A program made the translations under genes and the position numbers. DNA of 64,000 nt from NCBI RefSeq assembly GCF_002374315.1, contig NZ_NWUX01000013.1:1-64000 (forward strand). The letters are read 5' to 3'. Below, piece by piece: positions 29,730 through 38,254 of this stretch. Every line of letters starts with the position of its first letter. The first letter of the stretch is position 1. A model generated the notes under the pieces. The model had not been told where the DNA came from and searched no databases. It saw only the letters and a program-made list of their open reading frames with translations. This DNA comes from Vreelandella nigrificans (GTDB lineage: Bacteria > Pseudomonadota > Gammaproteobacteria > Pseudomonadales > Halomonadaceae).

Positions 29730-31361
29730 ATGAACGCTTCTATTTTTGATCAAGGCTTATCACCCACTGCCGCTAATCATGTACCTCTTTCCCCGCTGAC
29801 CTTTATTGAGCGCTCAGCGACTGTTTACCCTGATTTTCCGGCGGTGGTACATGGCGCTACGCGTCGAACCTGGGCAGAAACCTGGACCCGCTGCCGCCAA
29901 TTGGCCTCTGCTCTTGAAAAGCGAGGTCTTCAGCCTGGGCAAACGGTAGCGGCCATGCTGCCGAACATTCCTGCCATGTTTGAAGCTCATTTCGGCGTAC
30001 CACTAGCAGGTTGTGTACTTAATACACTGAATATTCGCCTGGATGCTGAAGCTATCAGCTATATGCTGGCTCATGGGGAAGCAAAAGCCATTCTGGTTGA
30101 TCCTGAGTTTGCCAGCGTGATAAACGATGCTGTGGCACGACTAGATGATAAGCCGCTGATTATTGACGTTGCTGATATAGAGTTTCTAGGCGAAACCCAA
30201 GGCATAGGTGAGGTGGAGTATGAAGCCTTGCTCGCCGAAGGCGACCCTGAGTATGCCTACCAATTGCCTGATGACGAGTGGCAAGCGATTTCGCTTAATT
30301 ACACCTCCGGCACCACCGGTAAGCCCAAAGGGGTGGTTTACCACCACCGTGGTGCTTACTTAAATGCGGTCAGCAATATTTTAGAGTGGGCCATGCCCCA
30401 TCACCCGGTCTACCTCTGGACACTGCCGATGTTCCACTGCAATGGCTGGTGTTTTCCCTGGACTATTGCTGCCAATGCGGGTGTCAGCGTGTGTCTACGC
30501 AAAGTAGATCCAAAGCGGATCAACGATCTCATCGTGGATGAGAAAGTCACGCACTTTAGCGGCGCCCCGATTGTGCTAAATGGTCTGGTCAACCTTGCGG
30601 ATGACCAAAAGCGCGCATTCGACCACCCAGTAAAGGTCACCACTGCGGGCGCCGCACCGCCTGCGTCAGTGATTGCCGGGGTTGAAAAGCTCGGTATTGA
30701 AGTAACTCATGTGTATGGCCTTACGGAAGTATACGGCCCTGTGACGGTATGTGCTTGGCGCGAAGAGTGGAATGAGTTACCGCTGGAGTCCCGAGCGAAG
30801 CTTAAGGCTCGCCAAGGGGTGCGCTACCACATGCTTGAAGCACTCTGCGTTGCCGACCCAGTCACTCTTGAGCCGGTCGCAAAAGATGGCCAGACCGTCG
30901 GTGAAATTCTGATGCGCGGTAATAACGTCATGAAAGGCTATCTGAAAAACCCTGAGGCTACAGCCAGTGCACTGGAAGGGGGGTGGTACCACACGGGCGA
31001 TTTAGCAGTGTGGCATGCTGATGGCTATATCGAGATCAAAGACCGCTCTAAAGATATCATCATCTCTGGCGGTGAAAATATCTCGACTATTGAAGTGGAG
31101 GATGCCATTTACAGTCATCCTGCCGTTGAAGAAGCCGCTGTTGTAGCCAAGCCTGACGAGAAGTGGGGCGAGACACCGTGTGCCTTTGTGAAACTGAAAG
31201 TTGGTTATGGAGAGGTGACGGAAGCCGATATCATCGCCCACTGCCGTGAGCATCTGGCGGGCTATAAAGTGCCGAAGACCGTCATCTTCAGCGAGCTGCC
31301 CAAGACTTCCACCGGTAAAATCCAGAAATTTGTATTACGCGAAGAAGCCAAGCAGCACTAA
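29730..31361 (+). CDS. Acyl-CoA synthetase (AMP-forming, DmdB-like)
   Basis: A 543-residue ANL-superfamily ligase that activates a carboxylic acid to acyl-AMP and then acyl-CoA. Motifs are the P-loop YTSGTTGKPKGVVYHH, the aromatic VYGLTEVYGP, WYHTGDLAVWHADGYIEIKDRSKD and the C-terminal catalytic Lys in PKTSTGKIQKF. Such proteins are annotated as medium-chain or methylmercaptopropionate CoA ligases. AAGGTG precedes the ATG, and the next gene starts 16 bp after its stop, so the two form one unit. Chain-length preference is unknown. Confidence 0.9.
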   Translation: MNASIFDQGLSPTAANHVPLSPLTFIERSATVYPDFPAVVHGATRRTWAETWTRCRQLASALEKRGLQPGQTVAAMLPNIPAMFEAHFGVPLAGCVLNTLNIRLDAEAISYMLAHGEAKAILVDPEFASVINDAVARLDDKPLIIDVADIEFLGETQGIGEVEYEALLAEGDPEYAYQLPDDEWQAISLNYTSGTTGKPKGVVYHHRGAYLNAVSNILEWAMPHHPVYLWTLPMFHCNGWCFPWTIAANAGVSVCLRKVDPKRINDLIVDEKVTHFSGAPIVLNGLVNLADDQKRAFDHPVKVTTAGAAPPASVIAGVEKLGIEVTHVYGLTEVYGPVTVCAWREEWNELPLESRAKLKARQGVRYHMLEALCVADPVTLEPVAKDGQTVGEILMRGNNVMKGYLKNPEATASALEGGWYHTGDLAVWHADGYIEIKDRSKDIIISGGENISTIEVEDAIYSHPAVEEAAVVAKPDEKWGETPCAFVKLKVGYGEVTEADIIAHCREHLAGYKVPKTVIFSELPKTSTGKIQKFVLREEAKQH

Positions 31362-31377
31362 TTAAGGAAACAGAGCC

Positions 31378-32226
31378 ATGAATGAACGACTAATTGGCGT
31401 GGTAGGCGCCGGTACTATGGGGCAGGGGATTGCCCAGGTAGTGGTTGCCAGTGGGTTCACGGTGCGCCTTTACGATGTGGCAGACGAGCAACTAACGCGT
31501 GCACAGGCTGCTATTGATAAGGGGCTTGGTAAACTGGTCACTAAAGAGGCGATCAGCGAAACAGACCAGCGTGATGCGCTTGCACGGCTTTCCACTACCA
31601 CCGCCCTTGAGGCGCTCAGCGACTGCAGCATTATTATTGAAGCTGCCCCGGAACAACCTGCACTTAAGGAAAAGTTGTTTCGTGACCTTAGCCACTTAAG
31701 CCACGATGCTATCTTAGCTTCCAATACTTCTTCGCTTTCGCTCACACGTTTAGCAGCTGTATGCGAGCGACCTGAGCGGGTCGTCGGCATGCATTTTTTC
31801 AACCCAGTGCCAGTGCTCAAGTTAGTGGAAGTGATTCGTGCTGAGCAAACTTCTGATACCACTGTTGAGCGCATAGAGGCGCTGGCGAAAGCGCTGGGTA
31901 AAACGGCGGTGCCGATTGGTGATGCACCGGGCTTTGCGGTTAATCGCTTGTTGGTGCCGATGATTAACGAAGCCGCCTTTATTGTTCAAGAGGGGACGGC
32001 AACGCCCGAGGCGATTGATGAGGCAATGAAACTAGGCGCTGCTCACCCAATGGGGCCGTTGGCGCTTGCGGACTTAATTGGTCTTGATGTTTGTTTGGCG
32101 ATCATGAATGTGTTGCAGGAAGGTTTTGGCGATTCCAAATACCGCCCCTGCCCACTGCTGAAGCGCATGGTTGCAGCGGGCTATTTGGGTCGCAAAAGCG
32201 GTCGCGGCTTCCATATATACGAGTAA
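31378..32226 (+). CDS. 3-hydroxyacyl-CoA (3-hydroxybutyryl-CoA) dehydrogenase
   Basis: A 282-residue NAD-dependent dehydrogenase for the third step of beta-oxidation. The N-terminal Rossmann motif is GVVGAGTMGQGIAQ (residues 7-20). The active-site region ASNTSSLSLTRLA and HFFNPVPVLKLVEV carry the catalytic Ser and His, and the C-terminal domain ends with RKSGRGFHIYE. The length is that of stand-alone PaaH/Hbd-type enzymes, not of the FadB fusion. AAGGAA lies upstream. Confidence 0.93.
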   Translation: MNERLIGVVGAGTMGQGIAQVVVASGFTVRLYDVADEQLTRAQAAIDKGLGKLVTKEAISETDQRDALARLSTTTALEALSDCSIIIEAAPEQPALKEKLFRDLSHLSHDAILASNTSSLSLTRLAAVCERPERVVGMHFFNPVPVLKLVEVIRAEQTSDTTVERIEALAKALGKTAVPIGDAPGFAVNRLLVPMINEAAFIVQEGTATPEAIDEAMKLGAAHPMGPLALADLIGLDVCLAIMNVLQEGFGDSKYRPCPLLKRMVAAGYLGRKSGRGFHIYE

Positions 32227-32336
32227 GCTCATCATGGTAGCTAGGCTCGACAAAAGAAGTGATTGCCACCCAACCAAGCGTTCGCTAGGGTTATTGGGTA
32301 TTCACTTTAATGCGTAATAACAATTAAGGAGCCAGC

Positions 32337-33110
32337 ATGAGCGACGCAGTCATTGAAAAAGTAGATAACGATGGCGTAGTACGCCTGACAATTAATCGCC
32401 CCAAGGCACTAAATGCCTTGAATAGCGAGGTATTGAGTGCGCTGGAAGCGCATCTTGTTGAGCTGGAGGCACATCCTAATTTGCGCGCTGTGCTGATTAC
32501 CGGTGCCGGTGAGAAATCCTTTGTCGCAGGTGCAGATATAACTGAAATGCGCGATAAAACCCCGGAGGAGGCGCGTGCTTTCGCTACTAAGGCACTGCGT
32601 ACTATGAAGCGCTTAGAAACATTGCCCGTGCCGGTGGTCGCGCTAGTGAACGGGTTTTGCCTTGGCGGCGGCTGCGAATTGGCACTGGCCTGCGACTGGG
32701 CAGTAGCCAGCGACAACGCTATTTTTGGGCAGCCTGAAGTGCTGCTAGGTGTTATTCCAGGCTTTGGTGGCACCCAGCGTCTGCCGCGCCGCGTAGGGCC
32801 TGCCATGGCGATTGACCTGGTAACCACCGGCCGCAAAATCGATGCGCAAGAAGCACTGCGTATTGGGTTGGTCAATCGTGTTATGCCCCAGGCTGAGCTT
32901 GAGAGCTATGTGGAAGAGTTAACCAAACAGCTTAAGGGTAATGGCCCACAGTCGGTGCGCGGCGCTAAGCAAGCCGTCCACGATGGGTTGGATCAAGACC
33001 TCGGTAGTGCTTTGGCGCTGGAGACCAGCCTGTTTGCACTCTGTTTTGCAGGGCAGGAGCAACAAGAGGGCATGAGCGCCTTTGTTGAGAAGCGCAAACC
33101 TAACTTCTAG
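32337..33110 (+). CDS. Enoyl-CoA hydratase
   Basis: A 257-residue crotonase-fold enzyme that adds water to 2-enoyl-CoA. The oxyanion-hole segment is FVAGADITEM; catalytic Glu residues are expected in NGFCLGGGCELALACD and in FGQPEVLLGVIPGFGGTQRL, both complete. AAGGAG precedes the ATG. A 110-bp gap separates it from the 3-hydroxyacyl-CoA dehydrogenase, and a strong terminator follows, so it ends the beta-oxidation block. Confidence 0.93.
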   Translation: MSDAVIEKVDNDGVVRLTINRPKALNALNSEVLSALEAHLVELEAHPNLRAVLITGAGEKSFVAGADITEMRDKTPEEARAFATKALRTMKRLETLPVPVVALVNGFCLGGGCELALACDWAVASDNAIFGQPEVLLGVIPGFGGTQRLPRRVGPAMAIDLVTTGRKIDAQEALRIGLVNRVMPQAELESYVEELTKQLKGNGPQSVRGAKQAVHDGLDQDLGSALALETSLFALCFAGQEQQEGMSAFVEKRKPNF

Positions 33111-33154
33111 CCTTGGTTTGTCAGTTTTTACTTAACTCATGTTTTGCTTACATA

Positions 33155-33184
33155 AGGGGTGGCGGCGACGCCACCCCTCTTTTA
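33155..33184 (+). terminator. Rho-independent terminator after the hydratase
   Basis: AGGGGTGGCG at 33155-33164 pairs perfectly with CGCCACCCCT at 33169-33178 over a GCGA loop. CTTTTA follows. It ends the acyl-CoA block. Confidence 0.85.
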
Positions 33185-33231
33185 TGCTCGATACTCAAGG
33201 CTTAAGCCGTCAGCGTTCAAAAGGTGCGTTT

Positions 33232-33939
33232 ATGTTTGATCTATATATTGCCAACAAGAACTACTCCTCTTGGTCGTTGCGCCCTTGGGTATTGTTGAAA
33301 GCACTAGAGATTCCGTTTAACGAGCACCTTATGCCGTTTGAAGGTGGGTTGGGGGAAAGCTACGCCACCTTTACGCGGTTTTCACCTTCGGGCTTAGTGC
33401 CGTGTTTGGTAGATTCGAAGGGCGATGCCGGTAGCGAGGTGGCAGTGTGGGACTCGTTGGCGATCGTTGAGTATCTGGCTGAATTGTATCCCGAAGTATG
33501 GCCTCAAGAGAGAATGGCGAGGGCCTGGGCTCGATGTGCGAGTGCAGAGATGCACAGTGGCTTCAGTGTATTGCGCGATGAGTGCTCAATGAACTGCGGG
33601 GTTCGCGTAGCGCTTAATACGCTTTCTGATGGGCTGAAAAACAATCTGGCTCGTCTTGATGCGCTATGGCAGGAGGGACTTGAACGTTTCGGTGGCCCCT
33701 TCTTGGCAGGTAAGCAGTTTACTGCTGTGGATGCGTTTTATGCTCCTGTTGCGTTTCGAGTGCAGACGTTTAATTTGCCACTTAGCGAAGCATCACTGGG
33801 CTATGTTCAGCATCTACTCGAAGAGCCTGCCATGGAGGAGTGGTATCAAGCAGCGCTGGCCGAAACATGGCGTGAGCCTATGCACGAACAAGATGCTTTG
33901 AAAAACGCCACCTTATTAAACGATTACCGAGCGGTGTAG
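33232..33939 (+). CDS. Glutathione S-transferase family protein
   Basis: A 235-residue two-domain transferase. The thioredoxin-like N-terminus has NKNYSSWSLRPWVLLKAL, with the Ser cluster typical of zeta-like and YfcF-like proteins, and the helical C-terminal domain contains FLAGKQFTAVDAFYAPV. ATG 33232 has AAAGGTG upstream; a longer frame from 33139 would run through the terminator hairpin and is rejected. Likely a cytosolic detoxification or isomerase enzyme; the substrate is unknown. Confidence 0.87.
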   Translation: MFDLYIANKNYSSWSLRPWVLLKALEIPFNEHLMPFEGGLGESYATFTRFSPSGLVPCLVDSKGDAGSEVAVWDSLAIVEYLAELYPEVWPQERMARAWARCASAEMHSGFSVLRDECSMNCGVRVALNTLSDGLKNNLARLDALWQEGLERFGGPFLAGKQFTAVDAFYAPVAFRVQTFNLPLSEASLGYVQHLLEEPAMEEWYQAALAETWREPMHEQDALKNATLLNDYRAV

Positions 33940-34005
33940 CGTACTCTCCCCCTGTGTTTCGATAAATCCGCTACACTGACGCAAAATTTAGATGGATATT
34001 TCCCT

Positions 34006-34545
34006 ATGGCGTTGAGTGCTACCCCCTATAAAGTTGATGTCAATCTGACCGATCTAGATCGTAATGTTTATGAGACGCTGAGGTTCACGGTGGCGCGTCA
34101 TCCTTCTGAAACTGAAGATCGAATGTGCGCCCGCTTGATTGCTTACATATTGTGGTACAGCGAAGCGCTAGCTTTTGGCCGTGGGCTTTCCGATGTGGAC
34201 GAGCCTGCTTTATGGGAAAAAAGCTTAGATGGCCGAGTGCTGCATTGGGTAGAAGTTGGGCTGCCGGATGCCGAGCGTCTTACCTGGTGCTCGCGTCGTG
34301 CCGAGCGAGTCTCTCTGCTGGCCTACGGACGTGTAGACCTTTGGGAAAGCAAAGTGTTACCTGCTGTTGCTGCGCTGAAAAATGTCCACGTGGCGGGGCT
34401 ACCCCAGGAGGCACTCTCTACTATCGCGGCAGATTTGCCGCGCGCTATTAACTGGGCGGTAATGGTCAGCGATGGCTCGCTATTTATTACTGATGAGAAT
34501 GGGCAGCACGAAATTACTCCTCAGTGGTTATTGCGGGAAAGGTAG
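34006..34545 (+). CDS. yaeQ: YaeQ family protein
   Basis: A 179-residue protein of the YaeQ family, which has a PD-(D/E)xK nuclease-like fold. Recognisable blocks are YKVDVNLTDLDRNVYETLRFTVARHPSETEDRM at the start (residues 7-39), LIAYILWYSEALAFGRGLSD and VEVGLPDAERL. Its role is not firmly established. It stands alone, with a strong terminator after it. Confidence 0.92.
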   Translation: MALSATPYKVDVNLTDLDRNVYETLRFTVARHPSETEDRMCARLIAYILWYSEALAFGRGLSDVDEPALWEKSLDGRVLHWVEVGLPDAERLTWCSRRAERVSLLAYGRVDLWESKVLPAVAALKNVHVAGLPQEALSTIAADLPRAINWAVMVSDGSLFITDENGQHEITPQWLLRER

Positions 34546-34574
34546 TGCTGGTCAATTAGTGAACCTCCGGTAAT

Positions 34575-34601
34575 AAAAGGGTGGCGATCAGCCACCCTTT
34601 T
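34575..34601 (+). terminator. Rho-independent terminator after yaeQ
   Basis: AAAAGGGTGGC at 34575-34585 pairs perfectly with GCCACCCTTTT at 34591-34601 over a 5-nt loop. The T run is part of the right arm, so it can act in both directions. Confidence 0.85.
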
Positions 34602-34762
34602 GCGTAGCAGGCGCAAAGCAGAGCTTGGCGCTGGGAAATTGCGGCACGTCTAGAAAGTACGCTTGCTATCTTTTTGTCAAATTACATACAATGAGGAATG
34701 TTTGTTGGGCGTTTTGCTGCTCATACAGGTGAACGGTTGTTATCAAAGGTATTTATTACACA

Positions 34763-34790
34763 GCGATTTATAAAAACATTTATAAATCGC
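34763..34790. promoter_or_regulatory. Perfect 12-bp inverted repeat upstream of lpxR
   Basis: GCGATTTATAAA at 34763-34774 and TTTATAAATCGC at 34779-34790, separated by AACA. It ends 41 bp before the lpxR ATG. It could be an operator for a dimeric regulator, or, if transcribed, a leader hairpin. The AT-rich arms contain TTTATAAA, which could also overlap a -10 box. Confidence 0.55.
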
Positions 34791-34831
34791 CCGATCACTA
34801 TGCCTTCTCTTTATAACTCAAGGAATGAGCT

Positions 34832-35821
34832 ATGAATCTCTCTTCTACTGTGTGTAGAACGGTGTTACCTATTATTTTGCCGCTAAGCCTATTGCCCGGC
34901 GTCGTGGCAGCGGATGATCGTTCACTATCGTTAAAGTTTGAAAACGATAGCCTTGCCAGTAGTGATGACGGCCATTTTACCAGTGGTTTTGAGCTTAATT
35001 GGACTTTTAAACCGGGTGCACAGCACTGGTTGCAACAGTTGGCGGTAGCGCTACCTGACTCGCTAATCGGTCAAGCGGATAGGGCGTCATATCGCCTAGT
35101 GCACCAGATTTATACGCCAAACGAGATTGAGCAACGGAGCTTAATCGAAGATGATCGTCCGTACGCAGGACTGGTTTACGCAGGCTTGTCGCTTTATGAA
35201 GACCAGCCTGTTGGCCGTTGGGTTCAGGCAACAGACCTGCATTTTGATATTGGTTTGGTAGGGCCATCTTCTCTTGCAGACAGTATTCAACGGGAGGTTC
35301 ATCGCGTAACAGGTAGCAATCGTCCGAGTGGTTGGGGTAACCAGCTAAGTGATGAGCCACTGGTCAACCTAACGCTGCGTCGCCAGTGGTGGCACGACGT
35401 ACCGTTAGCGGGTAAGCAATTCTCTCATGGCCCCAGTGCTGGCGTGGCGCTTGGCAATTTGTATACCTACGCCAGCGCGGGGTATAGCGTTCGCTGGGGA
35501 GACGATGCTGAAGGAGTGCCCACATTGACGCCTAACCCAGGTAGCCGCCATCTTATGAGCGGTAGCCGCGGTTGGCAGTGGTATCTATTTGCTAATGTGG
35601 AAGGCTACTACATGGCCCAAAATCTCACACTGGACGGTAATACCTTCTCTAATAGCCACTCGGTCGATCGTAAAGAGTGGGTGGCTGACGTCTCTGCTGG
35701 GCTTGCAATAGCATGGGAAGATTGGCAAATAACGTATGCAGCTGTTCAGAGGACCCGAGAGTTTGATGGGCAGGACGAGCGAGATAAATTTGGTGCAGTG
35801 ACGCTAACTAAACGTTTTTAA
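34832..35821 (+). CDS. lpxR: Lipid A deacylase LpxR family outer-membrane protein
   Basis: A 329-residue protein with a Sec signal (residues 1-27, ending GVVA-ADD) and a beta-barrel ending in Phe. The LpxR block starts LSLKFENDSLASSDDGHFTSG, with an Asn-Asp pair and the DDRPYAGLVYAGLSLY segment expected at the active site. LpxR removes the 3'-acyloxyacyl group of lipid A at the outer membrane, calcium-dependently in Salmonella. It could remodel lipid A made with the acyltransferase at 15415. AAGGAATG lies before the ATG. Confidence 0.88.
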   Translation: MNLSSTVCRTVLPIILPLSLLPGVVAADDRSLSLKFENDSLASSDDGHFTSGFELNWTFKPGAQHWLQQLAVALPDSLIGQADRASYRLVHQIYTPNEIEQRSLIEDDRPYAGLVYAGLSLYEDQPVGRWVQATDLHFDIGLVGPSSLADSIQREVHRVTGSNRPSGWGNQLSDEPLVNLTLRRQWWHDVPLAGKQFSHGPSAGVALGNLYTYASAGYSVRWGDDAEGVPTLTPNPGSRHLMSGSRGWQWYLFANVEGYYMAQNLTLDGNTFSNSHSVDRKEWVADVSAGLAIAWEDWQITYAAVQRTREFDGQDERDKFGAVTLTKRF

Positions 35822-35854
35822 AACGTTTGGTGGTTTGCCGATGAAGAGGGAAGT

Positions 35855-35894
35855 TTTCCCCCACAATAGTGCATATACCAGTTAGTGGGGGAAA
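35855..35894 (+). terminator. Long-loop hairpin after lpxR
   Basis: TTTCCCCCAC at 35855-35864 pairs with GTGGGGGAAA at 35885-35894 over a 20-nt loop. No T run follows. It may end the lpxR or, from the other side, the yghU transcript. Confidence 0.45.
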
Positions 35895-35981
35895 GCTCTA
35901 AACACGTAGATGTAATGACTCAGGTCGCGCCACTATACAAGTTTACGCGGATGGAAAGTACAAGCAGCACCTTCGGCAAGG

Positions 35982-36845
35982 TCAGCTTTTATCCTGGGTT
36001 TTATGGCTAAAGTCACTGGCATCGTGACGCTCGTGGAGTTGTTCATTTGGCTCGCCCCAGGTGCGGTTGACCATACGGCCCCGTTGAACGGCAGGGCGCG
36101 CATCAATTTCTTCGGTCCAGCGTATAACGTGTAGGTAAGTGTGGGCTTCTAAGAAGTCGGCGGCTTCGTAAACACGATTTTTTACCAGTGCGCCGTACCA
36201 GGGGTGGATCGCCATATCAGCAATAGTGTACTCGTCGCCTGCCATAAAACGGTTCTTGGCTAAGTGCCGGTCCAACACGTCAAGTTGGCGCTTCACTTCC
36301 ATCGTGTAGCGGTCAATCGGATACTGATACTTTTCCGGTGCATAAGCATAAAAATGACCAAAGCCACCGCCGAGCATGGGCGCGCTACCCATTTGCCAAA
36401 ATAGCCAGGAAAGGCACTCGGTGCGCTTGGTTGGGTCTGTAGGTATAAACGCATTAAATTTTTCCGCCAGATACAGCAGAATGGCCCCTGACTCAAACAC
36501 GCGCTGGGGTGGGTTAACGCTGTTATCCATTAGCGCAGGAATTTTAGAGTTTGGGTTCACCTCAACAAAACCACTGCTGAACTGGTCCCCTTCACCAATC
36601 TGTATCAGGTGGGCATCATATTCCGCACCTTCAAAGCCGTTTTCTAGCAGCTCTTCCAGCATTACCGTGACTTTCACGCCATTTGGGGTAGCCAACGAGT
36701 AGAGTTGCAGCGGATGTTTGCCCACCGGTAATGCTTTATCGTGAGTGGCGCCCGCGACAGGGCGATTGATATTAGCAAATTTACCACCGTTACCGGGTTC
36801 CCACTTCCATACTGTCGGTGGGGTATACGTCGTGTTATCGCTCAT
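35982..36845 (-). CDS. yghU: YghU-like glutathione transferase / disulfide-bond reductase
   Basis: A 287-residue member of the Nu-class (YghU/YfcG) glutathione transferases, known in E. coli for disulfide reductase activity with glutathione. Marks are the N-terminal YTPPTVWKWEPGNGGKFANI, LYSLATPNGVKVTVMLEE and EVNPNSKIPALMD (glutathione site). ATG 36845 is preceded by GAGGAA; a start at 36917 would add 24 residues without a ribosome site. Likely role: thiol/disulfide or peroxide defence. Confidence 0.9.
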   Translation of the reverse strand: MSDNTTYTPPTVWKWEPGNGGKFANINRPVAGATHDKALPVGKHPLQLYSLATPNGVKVTVMLEELLENGFEGAEYDAHLIQIGEGDQFSSGFVEVNPNSKIPALMDNSVNPPQRVFESGAILLYLAEKFNAFIPTDPTKRTECLSWLFWQMGSAPMLGGGFGHFYAYAPEKYQYPIDRYTMEVKRQLDVLDRHLAKNRFMAGDEYTIADMAIHPWYGALVKNRVYEAADFLEAHTYLHVIRWTEEIDARPAVQRGRMVNRTWGEPNEQLHERHDASDFSHKTQDKS

Positions 36846-37000
36846 GCTTTCCTCGCTCTTTACCAGGTGAATAAAAGGGCGGTACAGCGACTCACCCGAA
36901 GAGATTTGGCCGCTCAAACTTAATCAGGCCGTATAGCGCTGGTACAGGGTCTATAATTTTTAGCATGTTAATTAGTCGTTAGCTATCAAGGAGAAGCACT

Positions 37001-37696
37001 ATGCGTGTTATTGGCGTGCTGGGTGGTATGAGCTGGGAGTCGACGCAAAGCTATTATCAGGCACTGAACCAAGAGATTAATCAGGCGCTCGGTGGGTTTC
37101 ATTCGGCGCAGATTGTGATGGTAAGTATCGATTTTGCCGAGATCGAAACGCTGCAAAAAACGGGCGATTGGGATACGGCTGGTGAGTTACTCGCAAGTGC
37201 CTCTAAGCGTATTGAAAAAGCTGGAGCAGAGTGCTTGCTGTTGGCCACCAATACTATGCACAAAGTGGCGCCTGCAATTGAAGCCGCCATTCAGATCCCT
37301 TTTTTACATATTACCGATGCTACGGGGGAAAAATGTCAGCAAGATGGCGTTACACAGGTCGGGCTATTAGGCACTCGTTTTACTATGGAGCAGGACTTTT
37401 ATAAGGCCCGTTTAAAAGAGTGCTTCGGGGTTGATGTACTTATTCCCAACCATGAAGATCGCCAAGCAGTGCATCAGATTATTTTCGATGAGCTATGCCA
37501 TGGTCAGATTAAGGAGTCATCGCGTCAGCGGTATTTGAAGATTATTGCGTCGCTTTATCAGCAGGGCGCGCAGGCGGTGATTCTTGGCTGTACAGAAATA
37601 GCGCTTTTGATTGATCAGCAGGACACAGCGGTACCACTTTACGACACCACCGCTCTGCACGTTAGCAAAGCGGTGGCTTGGGCACTGGGTGATTAA
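37001..37696 (+). CDS. Aspartate/glutamate racemase family protein
   Basis: A 231-residue cofactor-independent racemase. It starts [16 protein letters not shown] and has the two catalytic Cys segments, [12 protein letters not shown] (here the usual Cys position reads Thr-Asn-Thr) and [12 protein letters not shown]. The first Cys of the pair appears to be missing: the block usually reads CNT. Racemase activity may be altered, as in YgeA-like or hydantoin-racemase-like relatives. AAGGAG precedes the ATG. It meets ohr tail-to-tail with a 4-bp overlap. Confidence 0.85.
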   Translation: MRVIGVLGGMSWESTQSYYQALNQEINQALGGFHSAQIVMVSIDFAEIETLQKTGDWDTAGELLASASKRIEKAGAECLLLATNTMHKVAPAIEAAIQIPFLHITDATGEKCQQDGVTQVGLLGTRFTMEQDFYKARLKECFGVDVLIPNHEDRQAVHQIIFDELCHGQIKESSRQRYLKIIASLYQQGAQAVILGCTEIALLIDQQDTAVPLYDTTALHVSKAVAWALGD

Positions 37697-38118
37697 ACCA
37701 GTGTTAGTGTGACGTCGATATTGCCACGGGTAGCGTTGGAGTAGGGGCAAACGATATGGGCTTTGTCGACCAACGTTTGAGCAACGTCTTTTTCCAGGCC
37801 TGGCAAGCTGATTTTTAGCTCAACTTCAATACCGAAGCCGGTAGGAATGGCGCCAATGCCAACACTGCCGTCAATCTGGGTGTCTTCGGGCAGCTTAACT
37901 TTTTCCTGGCTCGCTACATGCTTTAACGCGCCTAAGAAGCACGCTGAGTAGCCTGCCGCGAACAGCTGCTCTGGGTTGGTGCCATCGCCGCCAGCACCAC
38001 CCAACTCTTTAGGTGTACTGAGTTTTACGTCTAGCGCACCGTCAGAAGATTTAGCGTGACCTTCGCGGCCACCGGTTGCATGGGCGTGGGCGCGGTAAGC
38101 GACTGTTTCGATAGACAT
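37693..38118 (-). CDS. ohr: Organic hydroperoxide resistance protein Ohr
   Basis: A 141-residue OsmC/Ohr-fold peroxidase that reduces organic and fatty-acid hydroperoxides with lipoyl-dependent recycling. The catalytic pair is C60 ([13 protein letters not shown]) and C124 ([11 protein letters not shown]), at exactly the usual Ohr positions. GGAG lies upstream of the ATG. Its regulator gene lies upstream on the same strand, and a palindromic site lies between them. Expression is probably induced by peroxide. Confidence 0.96.
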   Translation of the reverse strand: MSIETVAYRAHAHATGGREGHAKSSDGALDVKLSTPKELGGAGGDGTNPEQLFAAGYSACFLGALKHVASQEKVKLPEDTQIDGSVGIGAIPTGFGIEVELKISLPGLEKDVAQTLVDKAHIVCPYSNATRGNIDVTLTLV

Positions 38119-38198
38119 GGTGAGTCTCCTGTTAATAGCGTTAATGCTGCATGGCTTTTGTGTGTGACTGGAAAGTGCTGTTTTAATTTAGTGCAGCT

Positions 38199-38218
38199 TT
38201 ATCTTGTGCGCAAGCTAA
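38199..38218. promoter_or_regulatory. Candidate OhrR operator upstream of ohr
   Basis: Imperfect palindrome TTA-T-CTTG-TGCG-CAAG-C-TAA, about 80 bp upstream of the ohr ATG and between ohrR and ohr. Two matched half-site pairs (CTTG/CAAG and TTA/TAA) suit a MarR-type dimer. It does not match the exact sequence I know for OhrR in other species. Confidence 0.4.
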
Positions 38219-38254
38219 ATGGTAGAGTTTCTACAGCAAATAGCTTGCCACGCA

